Shown here piece by piece: positions 34,353-44,900 of a DNA stretch of 64,000 nt. The notes below the pieces were generated by a model. That model was not told the DNA's origin. It searched no databases and worked only from the letters and a program-made list of their open reading frames with translations. The translations under genes and the position numbers were made by a program. The stretch spans positions 1,120,001 through 1,184,000 of the forward strand of contig NC_061805.1 of the NCBI RefSeq assembly GCF_021462225.1, written 5' to 3'. Position 1 is the stretch's first letter, and each line of letters starts with the position of its first letter. The DNA comes from Girardinichthys multiradiatus. Taxonomy: Eukaryota; Chordata; Actinopteri; Cyprinodontiformes; Goodeidae.

Positions 34353-35279
34353 TTGACCATGCACCGTGGAGCCAGGAAAAACAAACCAGAGACTCAACTA
34401 ACAGAGGAACCATTTGCTGGAGACGAGGAAATGGAGGCTGGAGCTTCGACAATGGCAGCAGACACTGGGGGTGAAGATGATAAAGAACCAACACTGAGAG
34501 ACCTGACTGGGATTTTGCAGGCGTTCATGGGCCAGCAGGAGGCACGGGAGGTAAAATTAAACCAAAAATGTGAGATACAGGAACAGTGGTTTAAAGCCTT
34601 AAAACATCAGTTTCAGCTACTACAAATGGAAGTGCAGGCCTGCACATCTCCACTCCCTGAACCCTCTTCAACTAATCCAGAAACACAGGAGGATGACTAT
34701 GAGGTTGTTCAGCGGGCCCAGGTTATATCTGCACCAGTCAATATATCTTCAGGTCAGTCGCAATTTTCTCTTGAGCCAATGTTGCAGAAATTGACAAGTG
34801 AAGATGATATTGAACATTTCCTTGTGACATTTGAAAGAATTGCAGCTGCCTGTAGATGGCCAATAGCAGACTGGGTTTTTCGGCTTATTCCTCTCCTTAC
34901 GGGTAAGGCAAGAAGTGCCTATGTTCATATGGATGTTGATGAGACACTAAATTATGATAATGTGAAAACAGCAATTTTGAAGAAGTATGACATTAATCCA
35001 GAGACCTATAGACAAAGGTTTTGTTCCCTGTATGTTTATCCTGATGAGAGCCCCAAAGAGCTGTATGTGAGGCTAAAGGAGTTGTTTGGGAAATGGATTC
35101 TACCCAGAGGTAAAACAGTGGAAGAAGTTGGTGAAATATTAATCCTGGAACAGTATTTAAGAATGTTGTCCCCTGAGCTCCAGGTGTGGATAAAAGAGCA
35201 TGATTCGAAATCAGCTGCTGAAGCCTCCACCTTTGCTGATGTTTGTGGCTGCTCAAAGGAAGGGCCAGACATGGAGTAA
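34353..35279 (+). pseudogene. Gmr1-like Gag with SCAN-like capsid segment
   Basis: A 308-codon frame starts at ATG 34353 (a second ATG is at 34359) and ends at TAA 35277-35279. The first ~120 residues are acidic and Gln-rich. From about residue 130 a capsid fold is suggested by LTSEDDIEHFLVTFERIAAA and LIPLLTGKARSAY. Residues ~215-295 resemble the SCAN domain, with YVRLKELFGKWI, ILEQYLRMLSPELQVWIKEH and KSAAEA. SCAN domains of vertebrate zinc-finger proteins are known to descend from this type of Gag. The nucleocapsid CCHC knuckle is in the next frame, which overlaps this one by 80 nt. The change is either a frameshift mutation or the element's own frameshift. Confidence 0.85.
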
Positions 35280-35280
35280 C

Positions 35281-36351
35281 ACTTCCTTTAAAGACAAGGA
35301 CACCTGCAGGCCAGCTCCATCTCGGCATCAACAGGGTTCAGCAACAGGTGTGAGTAAAATCCCTGCCAGACATGAACTGCCTGCAAATATTCATAATAAA
35401 TTTAATAAAAGAATTCCAGTTTGTTACCTTTGTGGGCTGGAAGGGCACATCAAACCCATGTGTCCACAAAACCCTTTAAAATTGACCCAGATGTGCTTTG
35501 TGCCATGCCAAGACTCTGATGTAAAACAAGAAAAGGGATTTCCAATGAGAATGACCACAGTAAAAATCAATGGGCGAAGACATAAAGCCTTGATAGATAC
35601 TGGCAGTACTCAGACCTTGGTTCACAGACTACTTGTACCAAGTAGCATGTGTACTTATGAGACCATCCCAATCTGTTGTGTGCATGGTGATGAGAAGCCT
35701 TACCCTACAGCCGACATATTTATTGAAGTACAAGGACAACCATATTTATTGAATGTAGGTGTGGCTGATAACCTGCCATTCCCAGTAGTTCTGGGTGAAG
35801 ACCTGCCAGTGCTCTATGATTTGTTAAAACCAGCAAAAGACTGTAATGTGGCTATTACGAGGACCAAAGTTAAAGAAGTGAATGAGCATCTTCCAACTTT
35901 GAGTACCTTACCTTTCTTTGATGCTGACTTAGAAACTAAACCCCAGAGATCTAAGAAATCAAGAAGTCAAAGAAAGCAAGAGAAGTTTAGAGGTACTGTT
36001 GTAAAGTTGCCAGATGAGGCTACCCCTGATGAACCATTGGGATTTCAAATGCCAATAAACATCATTCAAGTGCAAGAAAATGACCCAGCGCTGTCAGCCA
36101 TTTTTTTGAGAGCTAAGCAGAAGGATTCAGAGGGTGAGCTTGGCAACAACAAAGAGGGGTATTTCTTACAGAACAGCATACTTTACCATTGGTGTGCTCA
36201 GGCTAAGCGGCTAGTGGTCCCTCAAGAGGCCCGAGATGTTGTACTTAATCTGGGCCACTCCATTCCCTGGGCTGGCCACCTAGGGAAACACAAGACCACT
36301 AGTTGTATTAAGCGTTACTTCCACTGGCCTGGCCTACGTTCAGATGTTGCA
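35281..36351 (+). pseudogene. Gmr1-like CCHC knuckle, protease and integrase zinc module
   Basis: The open frame runs from 35200, and its family-like content begins near 35281. A C-X2-C-X4-H-X4-C knuckle lies at about 35422-35463 (CYLCGLEGHIKPMC). The retropepsin motif LIDTGS has its Asp codon at 35596-35598, followed by the FPVVLGEDLP block typical of gypsy-type protease. A basic, Lys-rich linker leads to the integrase N-terminal module with the GHSIPWAGHLGKHK histidines and HWPGL. The frame is lost at about 36350, so the CPQC cysteines of the zinc module fall in another frame. There is no reverse transcriptase between protease and integrase. Confidence 0.85.
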
Positions 36352-37190
36352 AGAGCTGCCCCCAGTGTCAGAAGACATCAATTAAAAGCCCCTCCAGAGT
36401 TCCACTTCAGCCTATGCCTGTTATAGGCACACCATTTGAACGTCTCGGAATGGACATTGTTGGACCCCTGGGGAAAATACCACACAGGGTATTGGTATAT
36501 GTTGGTAGTCACAGATTATGCAACCAAATACCCTGAAGTTTTTCCATTGAAAACAATAAAGGCAAAAGCTGTAGCCTTCTCTTTAATACAGTTATTTTCA
36601 AGAGTGGGGTTTCCTCGTGAAATTCTCACAGATCAAGGAACTAATTTTATGTCTGTTTTATTGAAACGGGTATATAAACTATTGGGGATTAGAAGTGTGA
36701 GGACCACCCCATACCATCCCCAAACAGATGGGTTAACAGAGCGGTTTAACCAGACCCTGAAACAAATGCTTCGTAAGTTTGTGGATGAAACAGGCTCTGA
36801 CTGGGATCAGTGGTTGCCCTACCTCTTTTTTGCTTATAGGGAAGTTCCCCAGGCCTCCACTGGGTTCTCACCTTTTAAACTCCTATATGGTTATGAGGTC
36901 AGGGGCCCTCTTACCCTGTTAAAGGAGATGTGGGAAGGGACCCAAGAAGGAGAGTAGCCAGTTAATGTAATTTCCTATGTCCTACAGATTAGGGAGAAAC
37001 TGAAAAAAGAGTGCATTAGCTCAAACACATATGGCAGTTGCACAAATGTCCCGAAAAGCTTGGTATGATCGTTCAGCAAGGGAAATAAGTTTTGAACCAA
37101 GTCAAAAGGTGCTGGTAATGTTGCCTAGAAATTATAGTAAGCTTCTGGCCCCTTTGAAGTGCAGAAGAAGTTAGGTCCAACAACCAGCAA
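36352..37190 (+). pseudogene. Gmr1-like integrase catalytic core and C-terminus
   Basis: After a short stretch in a second frame (about 36352-36475) the original frame resumes (36436-36957) with the catalytic Asp in VVTDYATKYPEVF, the second Asp in ILTDQGTNF and the Glu in GLTERFNQTL. Thirty-five residues separate the last two, the retroviral/gypsy DD35E spacing. A stop lies at 36955-36957. A GPY/F-type C-terminal module (AWYDRSARE, VLVMLP, then a broken GPFEV-like block at about 37150) follows in other frames. The integrase has all catalytic residues but several breaks. Confidence 0.85.
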
Positions 37191-37204
37191 AGGGTAAGAA
37201 TTAT

Positions 37205-38740
37205 ATGCAGCAAAAAAAAAACAATTGGTGAACCTGGCCACAACATCAGAAAAAGCTCAGAGGGTTTTGTATCTGGTGGCACAGTGCATCGCAAAAAGTA
37301 AGAAGCCACACTTAATTGGACAAGACCTTGTGCTTCCAGCTGCAGTGAACATGTGTGAAGTTCTGCTTGGCACAGATGCGGCCAACAAGGTGAAAGACAC
37401 CCCGCTTTCAGATGACACAGTGAGAAGAATTAAAGAACTGTCAGCTGACATTCAGGAATAATTATTGGACAGACTGCATTCATGTGAACAGTTTTCTATA
37501 CACCTGGACAAATCGACAGACATTTCCAGTGCAGCTCAACTGATAGCTCTGGTACGCTATCTGTGGGAAGGAGACATTTTAGAGGATTTTGTGTTCTGCA
37601 AGGAGGTCTCGGGGAGGACAACTGGTGAGGAAATATTTAAACTTGTTGATGCTTTTATGACTGAAGCAAGACTGAGCTGGGAAAAATGTGTCGCTGTTTG
37701 TACGGATGGCGGAGCAGCAATGATCGGCTGAAAGAGTGGAGTTGCAGCACGGATAAAATCTACCAATCCAATCCAAGGGTTATAGATTGTCCTGCATCGG
37801 CAAGCACTAGCTTCCAAAGACATGGAAGCAGATCTTCACTTCGTTTGGAACACAGCTATCACTGCAGTTAACTTTGTGAAATCCAGAGCTTTCCAATCAC
37901 GGTTGCTTGGTCAACCTTGCCGAAATCTGAATGCTGAACATGTGCTGCTTTATTACTCGGAGGTGCAATGGCAGTCTCGTGGGAAAGCGTTGCAGAGAAA
38001 TGTCAGAATTCATGACAGCGGAAAAACTAGACATTGCACATTTTTTTTCTTGATCCAGACTGCATTGCCAAGTTAATCTATCTTGCAGACATATTCAACA
38101 TACGGAACAGCCTCAACCTCTCAATCCAAGGAGGCCACACATCTATACTTGAAGTTAGTGACAAAATCACCGCCTTTATGAAGAAAACCGACCTCTGGAG
38201 AAGAAGAGTACAAGATGGAATAACAGACATGTTCCCCCAACTGACTGAGTTTTTAAACAAAGAGAACTTGTCTGTTGCTATTGTGAGAGATGTTGTAACT
38301 TCACACCTAACATCACTGTGTGAGCACTTCAGCTCATATTTCTCTGATGTGGACACTGATGCCTGGGATTGGGTGCGTGATCCATTTTCACCTGCTGCAA
38401 CAGAAAATGGCCTAACGGGTAAAACAGAAGAACAGCTGTTGGAGTTATCTTGCGACAGAACATCGAAGACCAGCAGATTCCAACAGACAAGTCATGCTAA
38501 CATTTGGACCTCCCTCTCACATAAGTATCCTGAACTGGCTGCAGAGGCCATGAAAATATTGCTGCCCTTTCCTACCACATACCTTTGTGAATCATCATAT
38601 CCACTCTGACTGTAATGAAGAACAAATACAGGGCTCGTTTACAAGTGGAAGATGATCTTAGAGTTTTTTTTGTCATCCGTACCTCCAAGAATAGAGAAAC
38701 TGTGTGGTGAGAGACAGGCTCATCCTTCTCATTAATTTTT
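37205..38740 (+). pseudogene. hAT transposase of the ZBED5/SCAND3 type, lacking its BED finger
   Basis: Consecutive plus-strand frames (37225-37461, 37465-37731, 37822-38076, 38034-38609) read the hAT transposase core. They begin at the TTSEKAQRVLYLVAQCIAKS block, go through QFSIHLDKSTDISSAAQLIA (catalytic RNase H-like fold) and CVAVCTDGGAAMIG, and continue to FPTTYLCESSY and TVMKNKYRARLQVEDDL, the C-terminal dimerisation region. The N-terminal BED zinc finger is absent. A stop, a frame change and a gap near 37995-38030 interrupt it. The first two frames are in the same phase as the integrase upstream. The element continues to a terminal repeat at 39134-39167. Confidence 0.85.
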
Positions 38741-39133
38741 TAGGGGTTATTGATGCAACTGATGACTGGTTTGACTATGCAACAAAGCCTAAAGCAGAAA
38801 TTTTTCAGAAGGTTTTCAGTTTTCTGCCAAGAGTTTGAATAAGTCAAGTCAAGTTTATTTAAGGTGTTCATTGTGTTTTTGGAAGCTTTAATAAATGATA
38901 TTTGAAGAAAACACCCAAGGAGTTAAAATATAACTTACATATTTTTTTGCTGTTTAAAGTATTCAAATGTTTTTATTTTTTATTTCTATAACAGATTGGG
39001 TTTATGTACGTTAAATTTTTTTTTTAATATACAGAATACCTACAGTATTTAAGTGTACAAAAGGCAGTTTCAAAAAATATTATCAGCATGAGGAATCTTA
39101 AGGGGTCCTTGGAAAAATGCTACCACTGCTAAG

Positions 39134-39167
39134 AGGTTCCTGGCCCCCAAAAGTTTGAGAACCCCTG
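39134..39167 (+). repeat. hAT right terminal inverted repeat
   Basis: GTTCCTGGCCCCCAAAAGTT followed by TGAGAACCCCTG. Its complement begins CAGGGGTTCTCAAACTTTTG, the usual end of hAT elements of the Charlie/Buster kind. No left partner was found: the 5' side joins the LTR element. Confidence 0.7.
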
Positions 39168-39175
39168 GCCTAGAG

Positions 39176-39650
39176 CTTTACACCCAGTAAATGTGGTGAC
39201 ACTTATCGATGATTTTAAGGGAGTTTTGAGTCAGAAAGGGAGCTGAATAACGATGAGGGAGCTTTGGTTCAGAGAGTAGACCTATACTTTATTGTCAGTG
39301 TAGACTACAGTGAAGTTTTACTGGACATTATGCAACAGAGAGCAAAGAAAAGCAGATTTCAATTCAGCATGTTAACTGCTCGCCTTTGACACATGCAGCG
39401 ACACATGAATCTTACTTACATGAGCCAGAGCAAGCTGAATTTATTCATTCATCTCCCAGCAGTCCAGCGGGTTTACATTATAACCAGTAGCTGGATCATT
39501 TGGGTCTTTAGAATGATGGAGTTAAGCAGCTACGATGCAGGGAGGAAAATACCAAAGACAGGAACAGAACAAGTCAGTTTCATCAGCAACGTTTGGTTTA
39601 GGTCAGGTATAAGGTCAGAATATTTATGTTGTCATAACCCTGGGCTGTTC
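39176..39650. other. no recognised gene
   Basis: Short AT-rich gap after the hAT end. A 118-codon plus-strand frame (39393-39749) shows no domain. Confidence 0.4.
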
Positions 39651-39652
39651 AA

Positions 39653-39682
39653 CAGTGGTTCGCAAACTTTTTGCATTAGGCT
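39653..39682 (+). repeat. second hAT-type terminus
   Basis: CAGTGGTTCGCAAACTTTTT resembles the complement of the hAT end at 39134-39167 and has the CAGTGGTTC-type start of hAT terminal repeats. No transposase follows, so it may begin a small non-autonomous element. Confidence 0.4.
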
Positions 39683-40285
39683 GGGAAGTCCCACAGTTCT
39701 TTTGTATTCTATATTAATTCAGTCATCTCATACACAGTCAATATGTTAAATATTAAATCAATGTTAAATCAACACTACAGAGTTAAATTTCACAATGTTC
39801 CTGAGTGTATTTGGTCCCACTCAGAATTGGTGTTAAATTCGCAAGAGTTAAAATTCCAGAGTTTAATTGCCTCTAAATCAAGTAACTATTTACCACTGAC
39901 CATGGATGGGGTTATATGAAATTAACACCACATGAGGAAATACTCTGTAAAAAGTATTATTTACAACGTTAAGTGTTAATTTTTTTTCTCTACTGAATTG
40001 ATGAATTAGTTATAAAAAATCAAATGTATATAGAGAGACAGTGCATTGTGTTAACACAATTAACAACTAGAGCATTGATTGTGATTTATTCTTCCTCAGT
40101 GAAATATTATTTCTATTTAAGTTAACCTGGAAACTAAATCAGTGCTATGATGTGGATAACTGCTTTAAATTGTTACTTGCCAATAAACTGTCAGCCATAC
40201 ATTCAAAGAAAAACTGTTTAAAAAGACCACAAATCCTTAGTTACAAAATTACCAAAAATGTATTTGTCAGGCCAAAGTACATACA
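39683..40285. other. AT-rich stretch with repeated GTTAAAT/ATTTAAC motifs
   Basis: Several copies of GTTAAAT and related AGAGTTAAA motifs lie between 39760 and 40000, suggestive of a small repeat element. No gene was seen. Confidence 0.35.
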
Positions 40286-40289
40286 AATA

Positions 40290-41103
40290 TTAAAATAGAC
40301 TTTTGGTTGGAATTAAATTACAATATGTAATAACACAGAGGGAAGGATCTGCAGTGCCGTACTTTCTTTGGGCATCATACACTTTAAAACACAGTTCATC
40401 AATTTTAAATTCTGGGTGTAATCTGACCCTGAATGTATGATACCGCTCATTAAAAAACAGAGTTCCTGTCAATATTCCACAGAGCCAGACACTTACATTT
40501 TTTAAAACAATAGTCCTTATCTTACAAAACACAACTGTGTCTTTTGTCACTTCAGTACACACAAGAAAATCATATCCGTGTTCCCTAGCAGATAGCAAAA
40601 TTCCTAGCTTTAAAGCTATATCAGTACCATCTTTCGGTTTTGAAGACCAACCATTTTCCTGGATCTGCTTCTGCTCTGTCCCAATTAAAGAACTCCCAGC
40701 ATATTGCCTTCTGGCTCTGGTGCTCTTTTTTGTCATTGGTTTAGTTATATTTTTAAAGTTTTGTTTTGTTTTTTAAATTTGTTTTGCCTCCTTTCACATA
40801 CACCACATGTGCAGATGTGAGCCAATGTTTCAGATACTTCTGGGGTAATGATTTATACATCTGATGTTTTGGTAACAAATTAAGTAAAGGCAATAATTTA
40901 TTTAATAGCCGATGATGATCAGTGATTAAATATCTTTGCAAGCCTACGTTATCCCCAGTAACTTGGACAATGCGACCATGAATGAAATGTGCATTACTGG
41001 GTACTTCCAGTCCAGTTGTTTCAACCACTTTCAAATCATGCACATTTGGTTGAAGTATAGTTAAAGCCATAACAGTTAACAACTTGAGCATGAAAAAGAG
41101 CAC
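40290..41103 (-). pseudogene. coding-like broken region, family unknown (part 2)
   Basis: Two minus-strand frames in different phases. The upstream one (40753-41103) includes HFIHGRIVQVTG, YLITDHHRLLNKLLPLLNLL and KYLKHWLTSAHVVYVKG. The downstream one (40290-40736) begins TKKSTRARRQYAGSS and includes FNERYHTFRVRLHPE. The residue composition and alternating hydrophobic pattern look like real former protein, unlike the neighbouring chance frames. I do not recognise the family. It may be a transposon-encoded or retro-copied protein, and it may continue from the frames at 42427-42951. Confidence 0.35.
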
Positions 41104-42239
41104 ACAAATATAGCAAATGTTGAATTAAAAATGAGATTTTCAAGATAATCATAAAACAATTGAAGATGCAAGGAATTTTTTTCAACAGAGAATACGGGTT
41201 TTGTTTAAAGTAGGTACCATCACTACACACTCGTTGCTTTAAACATGTCTACATATTTGAGATTTTGTAAAATAGTTTTTAGTGTTTCCAAAATGGCAAC
41301 ATACACAAATGTATCAGTTACAATAACCAGGCCAAAAGTGTCTGTAGTTTAGATTTTCAGCTGTCAAATCGAGTACGAAGCACTTTTTCAATCTGTTCAA
41401 CTGTTCCCCATTTTAGTGTAAAATGTTTGTTACGTTTGGCTCCAGAGTTTAGTGGCGTGAATGAGTTTTAAAAATACTAAAAGGACAATTGTGTTATTAG
41501 TTACTAAGTCTTGTGGGGACAAGCACTGTAAAGCTGCATCTTTAGCCTGACTGTGGATCCCAGAGAACACCTCCTCCATAGAGCAGACAAAACTATTGAC
41601 CCCATGACTTCAGCTGCCTGAGGCTGTGTCATAGCAGAAGAACATATTCAGGGTATTTTTTTAATTCTCTTTTTAAAGATGTCCTATTTTTAATACCCTC
41701 TACCTCACCCTCTCCTAGCTGGTTTAGCACTCACATCAGGCTCAGAACTCTAACTGTTGGCAATCATAAAATATAATATAATCATTATAAAATAATCAAT
41801 AAGTTGCATTTATAAGATCCAAAACCCAAAATCTGCATAGCACACAAAGCCATTGTTAGGCTGGGGTCACACAGGTAGGGGGAGAAGCCAATAGTTTCTC
41901 TGGCAAACATTTCTGTCAAGTGAAAAAGCCTTTCTATCTGTTTATTTATTTTGTTGCAACCTATCCATTTTCTCCGTCCTGTCAACTACCAGGATATAAA
42001 CTATTTGTCTTCTGTGTATGTAACTGTGTAGGAGTCATTTTAAACTGAAGTAAAAAGTGGAAGACAGGTTGTTGTGCTCAGTTATCGTGTGGCATTTTGA
42101 CTTTGTAGAAAACAGAAAATTTGACTGCATCAAACCTGTATCATATTTGATTGTAAGCACACCAGTGGAGGGATTATTTGCCATATACATACTATATATT
42201 ATATACCATATACCATATTATTTACTATGTTGTTGTCCA
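41104..42239. other. no recognised gene
   Basis: AT-rich sequence between the two coding-like minus-strand regions. No domain was recognised. Confidence 0.35.
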
Positions 42240-42425
42240 ATAACAACAGAGTGTCTTCAGTCAGAGGCTTCTTCAGATCTGCTGTAAGACGGACGCTACA
42301 GGAGATCCTTCCTGCCCACAGCCATCAGCATCTACAACGTCTCTCTGAAGAAACCTTCATAATATGAGCTACAACAACATTTAATATCCCTTTGGGATTA
42401 ATAAAGTATTTTTGAATTGAATTGA
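42240..42425 (+). repeat. LINE 3' end with (TTGAA)n tail
   Basis: The plus strand ends CCCTTTGGGATTAATAAAGT, then a TTGAATTGAATTGAA tail (about 42411-42425). The upstream CACAGCCATCAGCATCTACA block encodes the decayed C-terminus of a LINE ORF2. The same family's TGTCTTCAGTCAGAGGCTTC stretch also occurs at 5112-5132. The fragment splits the minus-strand coding-like region. Confidence 0.6.
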
Positions 42426-42426
42426 A

Positions 42427-42951
42427 TATCTTTATAAACACATAATCCAGCATTTACTCCTTCTGTAATAACTGGAATGCTAAAATTTGCAAATGCTATT
42501 TTAAAAACACAGAAAACAGATTCATCTAATTTTACATTTAATTTTGATGAAATAATTTTTTCCACATTGTCAGAAATCTCTAGTAAAAGTTGACACAGAT
42601 GAACACTTGCTACTAAAGACTTATTTTGATTATAATTGTGGATGACGGTTGACAAAAGGTAAATTTTTTCTTTGAACTATTTGTAATGAACAATGATGTC
42701 AAGGTTTGAATGCAATGAGCAAACTTTTGTTTCACAATGTAAACATTACCTGCAATAAAGAATCCTTTATCATAAAGTAAATCAAGGGGTTGCTTTGGAA
42801 GGTTTAAAACAAACTTTGAACACTCTCCCAGCTTAACTCTAAGGAACATGATTAAAGCAAAGTGTAGGAACACTACAATTAGAATTTTAGAAGCGCTGTG
42901 TAAACTAAAGTTTAAAGTTACAAGCCCAAGTGTTGCATAAAAGCGGCCCAT
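42427..42951 (-). pseudogene. coding-like broken region, family unknown (part 1)
   Basis: Overlapping minus-strand frames (42613-42951 and 42398-42655) read LPKQPLDLLYDKGFFIAGNV and, in the next frame, VASVHLCQLLLEISDNVEKI. A frameshift near 42640 separates them. The family was not recognised. It is in the same orientation as the part at 40290-41103, and a LINE tail lies between. Confidence 0.3.
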
Positions 42952-44029
42952 TACATTAGCTTGTTTTCATAATAGTATAGCTTTACTTTGCTAACGTAAC
43001 CTGTGGAAAAACCTTCAGCCACGAGTACAGGTAACATGCATTTCTAGCTTCAGGCCCTTTCTAATTAGACTAGACAGAGAGTCCAATCTGACTTAATACT
43101 TGTACACTATAAAATCTGAGTTGGCCTTTCATACCAAAATTAGCACAAAGCTAAAAGATTTGGTTAAAGGTTTTGGAGAGTTTAAGGTTTGCAATTTGTC
43201 AGCTGGACCAATTTAAGTGTAGTCCAGGTGCAAAAAAAAAGCAGTAATATGGAACTTTACTGAACTTTCTCATATTAAATAAAGATACTAACTCTGTGTG
43301 ACGCTTTTAATGAATAATAATCTAGTTCAGGTTTGAGGAGTCTAAGTATTGTATTTTTCAAACTCGAGCTGATTAAAGAGTAAGGCTATCCAGGTATTAA
43401 AAACTCTGAGGAACTGCCCTTTAGCCATTTCCTGAATTTGAAGCTACAATCGGAAGCTACCTTGCGCTTAGTGAAATTAGTTGACCATACAAGCTACACA
43501 CTCAACGCTAATCTTCCCACATACACACCACATGAATAAAAAATAAAAAAAACGTATATTAATGCCAGCGCTAACTGTAGTGAAGTATTCGCAATTTGTA
43601 AATGAGCGAGTTGGTTGGATTTACTGCTTTTCATTACACTCGTAAACATGTTAGCCAGAGGAGGCAAAAATAGGAAAAATGAATACTGCACACTTATAGA
43701 GTGATATTATTTAATTGTTTATACTGTATCATATCTCAATAAACAAAGTAGGAAGTAGTTAATAGGTTCAGTGTTTAAGCTACATCATTCAGTCAAACCT
43801 ACACTGAAAATATTTTTCCTGAAAAATACCAACTAAATAGTGATAATATTGACACAATAAACATGTACTATATTTTCATTAAAACTACAAATCCTTTACT
43901 TATTACTAAAGTAAACTTAGTAATAAGTAAGAAGGGAATCATTTGCAGCAGAAAGCATTTTGAACAATCTCTGCTTAGACACAGTTCCAGCATCTAAAGC
44001 AACTCACAACCTTTGAATTTTTTATTTGT
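42952..44029. other. no recognised gene
   Basis: AT-rich intergenic sequence with nothing recognisable. Confidence 0.45.
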
Positions 44030-44350
44030 TCATTACTTTTGCCACATTGTTAGTACAGTTGTCTTGCTTGCTGCTGAAGGCCCTGCATTGAAATCTCAGA
44101 TAGAGCTTTTCTGCATAAACTGTAGTTTTAATTTTCTCTCTGTGCATGACTGGATCCTATCTGAGGACCCCCGGTCCTTCCCAAAGTCCGAAGTGTTGGA
44201 TGAAACTATTTCTTTAAATTATCTTCAGGTATGAGCTTGTATGTGTCTGTTTGTTTGTCCTGTTTGTCTCTCTGGTGCCATGTGATGGACTGCAACCTTT
44301 CCAGGGTGTATTCTTCCTCTCACCCAATGACCGCTAAACATGTAGCCAAT
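44030..44350 (+). repeat. degenerate tRNA-derived SINE-like repeat
   Basis: The block GATGGACTGCAACCTTTCCA followed by GGGTGTATTC and CACCCAATGACCGCT matches the 3' body of a SINE-like repeat common in fish. A decayed head with a B-box-like GCATTGAAATCTC lies near 44088. It ends just before the TATC microsatellite. Confidence 0.5.
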
Positions 44351-44407
44351 GGGTGATACATAGATATTTTTTATGGGTGATCTGAAACATTTAAGCATAG
44401 CATATGC

Positions 44408-44607
<200 letters not shown>

Positions 44608-44734
44608 GTGATCCTTAATATAATACTCAACAGTCTTATTCAATGCCAAATGATCAAAAGTTATCTATGTAAGGAAGCTCTGCCAATTGCATAAAATTAT
44701 TTTTTTTCCCCTCATCATGAACAAGAATGTGGTG

Positions 44735-44900
44735 ACGGTAGAAGATTACCTGTTCTAACTATAATCTTTATCAAAAAGGCCTAGCCTTAAAAGTAGACAG
44801 GGTGTCTGCCTCACAGACTAATACTGGAAGTTGGTTCCACAGGAGAGGAGCCTAATAACTAAAAGATCTGCCTCCCATTCTATTTTTAACAACATTTTAA
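44735..44900 (+). repeat. fragment of the same dispersed repeat as 15.6-16.06 kb
   Basis: GTTGGTTCCACAGGAGAGGA and GATCTGCCTCCCATTCTA correspond to the repeat at 15625-16056. The piece here extends further 5' than that copy. Confidence 0.5.

Larger units (their letters stand above)
33722..37200 (+). mobile_element. Gmr1-like (Ty3/gypsy) LTR retrotransposon, 3'-truncated
   Basis: The order is LTR (33722-34236), primer-binding site, gag with a SCAN-like segment, a CCHC knuckle, aspartic protease, integrase and then an abrupt switch to hAT sequence near 37200. No reverse transcriptase or RNase H lies between protease and integrase: only about 70 residues of linker separate them. In Gmr1-type elements the integrase precedes reverse transcriptase, and this fits. 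The region that should hold reverse transcriptase and the 3' LTR is missing. Frame breaks show the copy is inactive. Confidence 0.85.
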
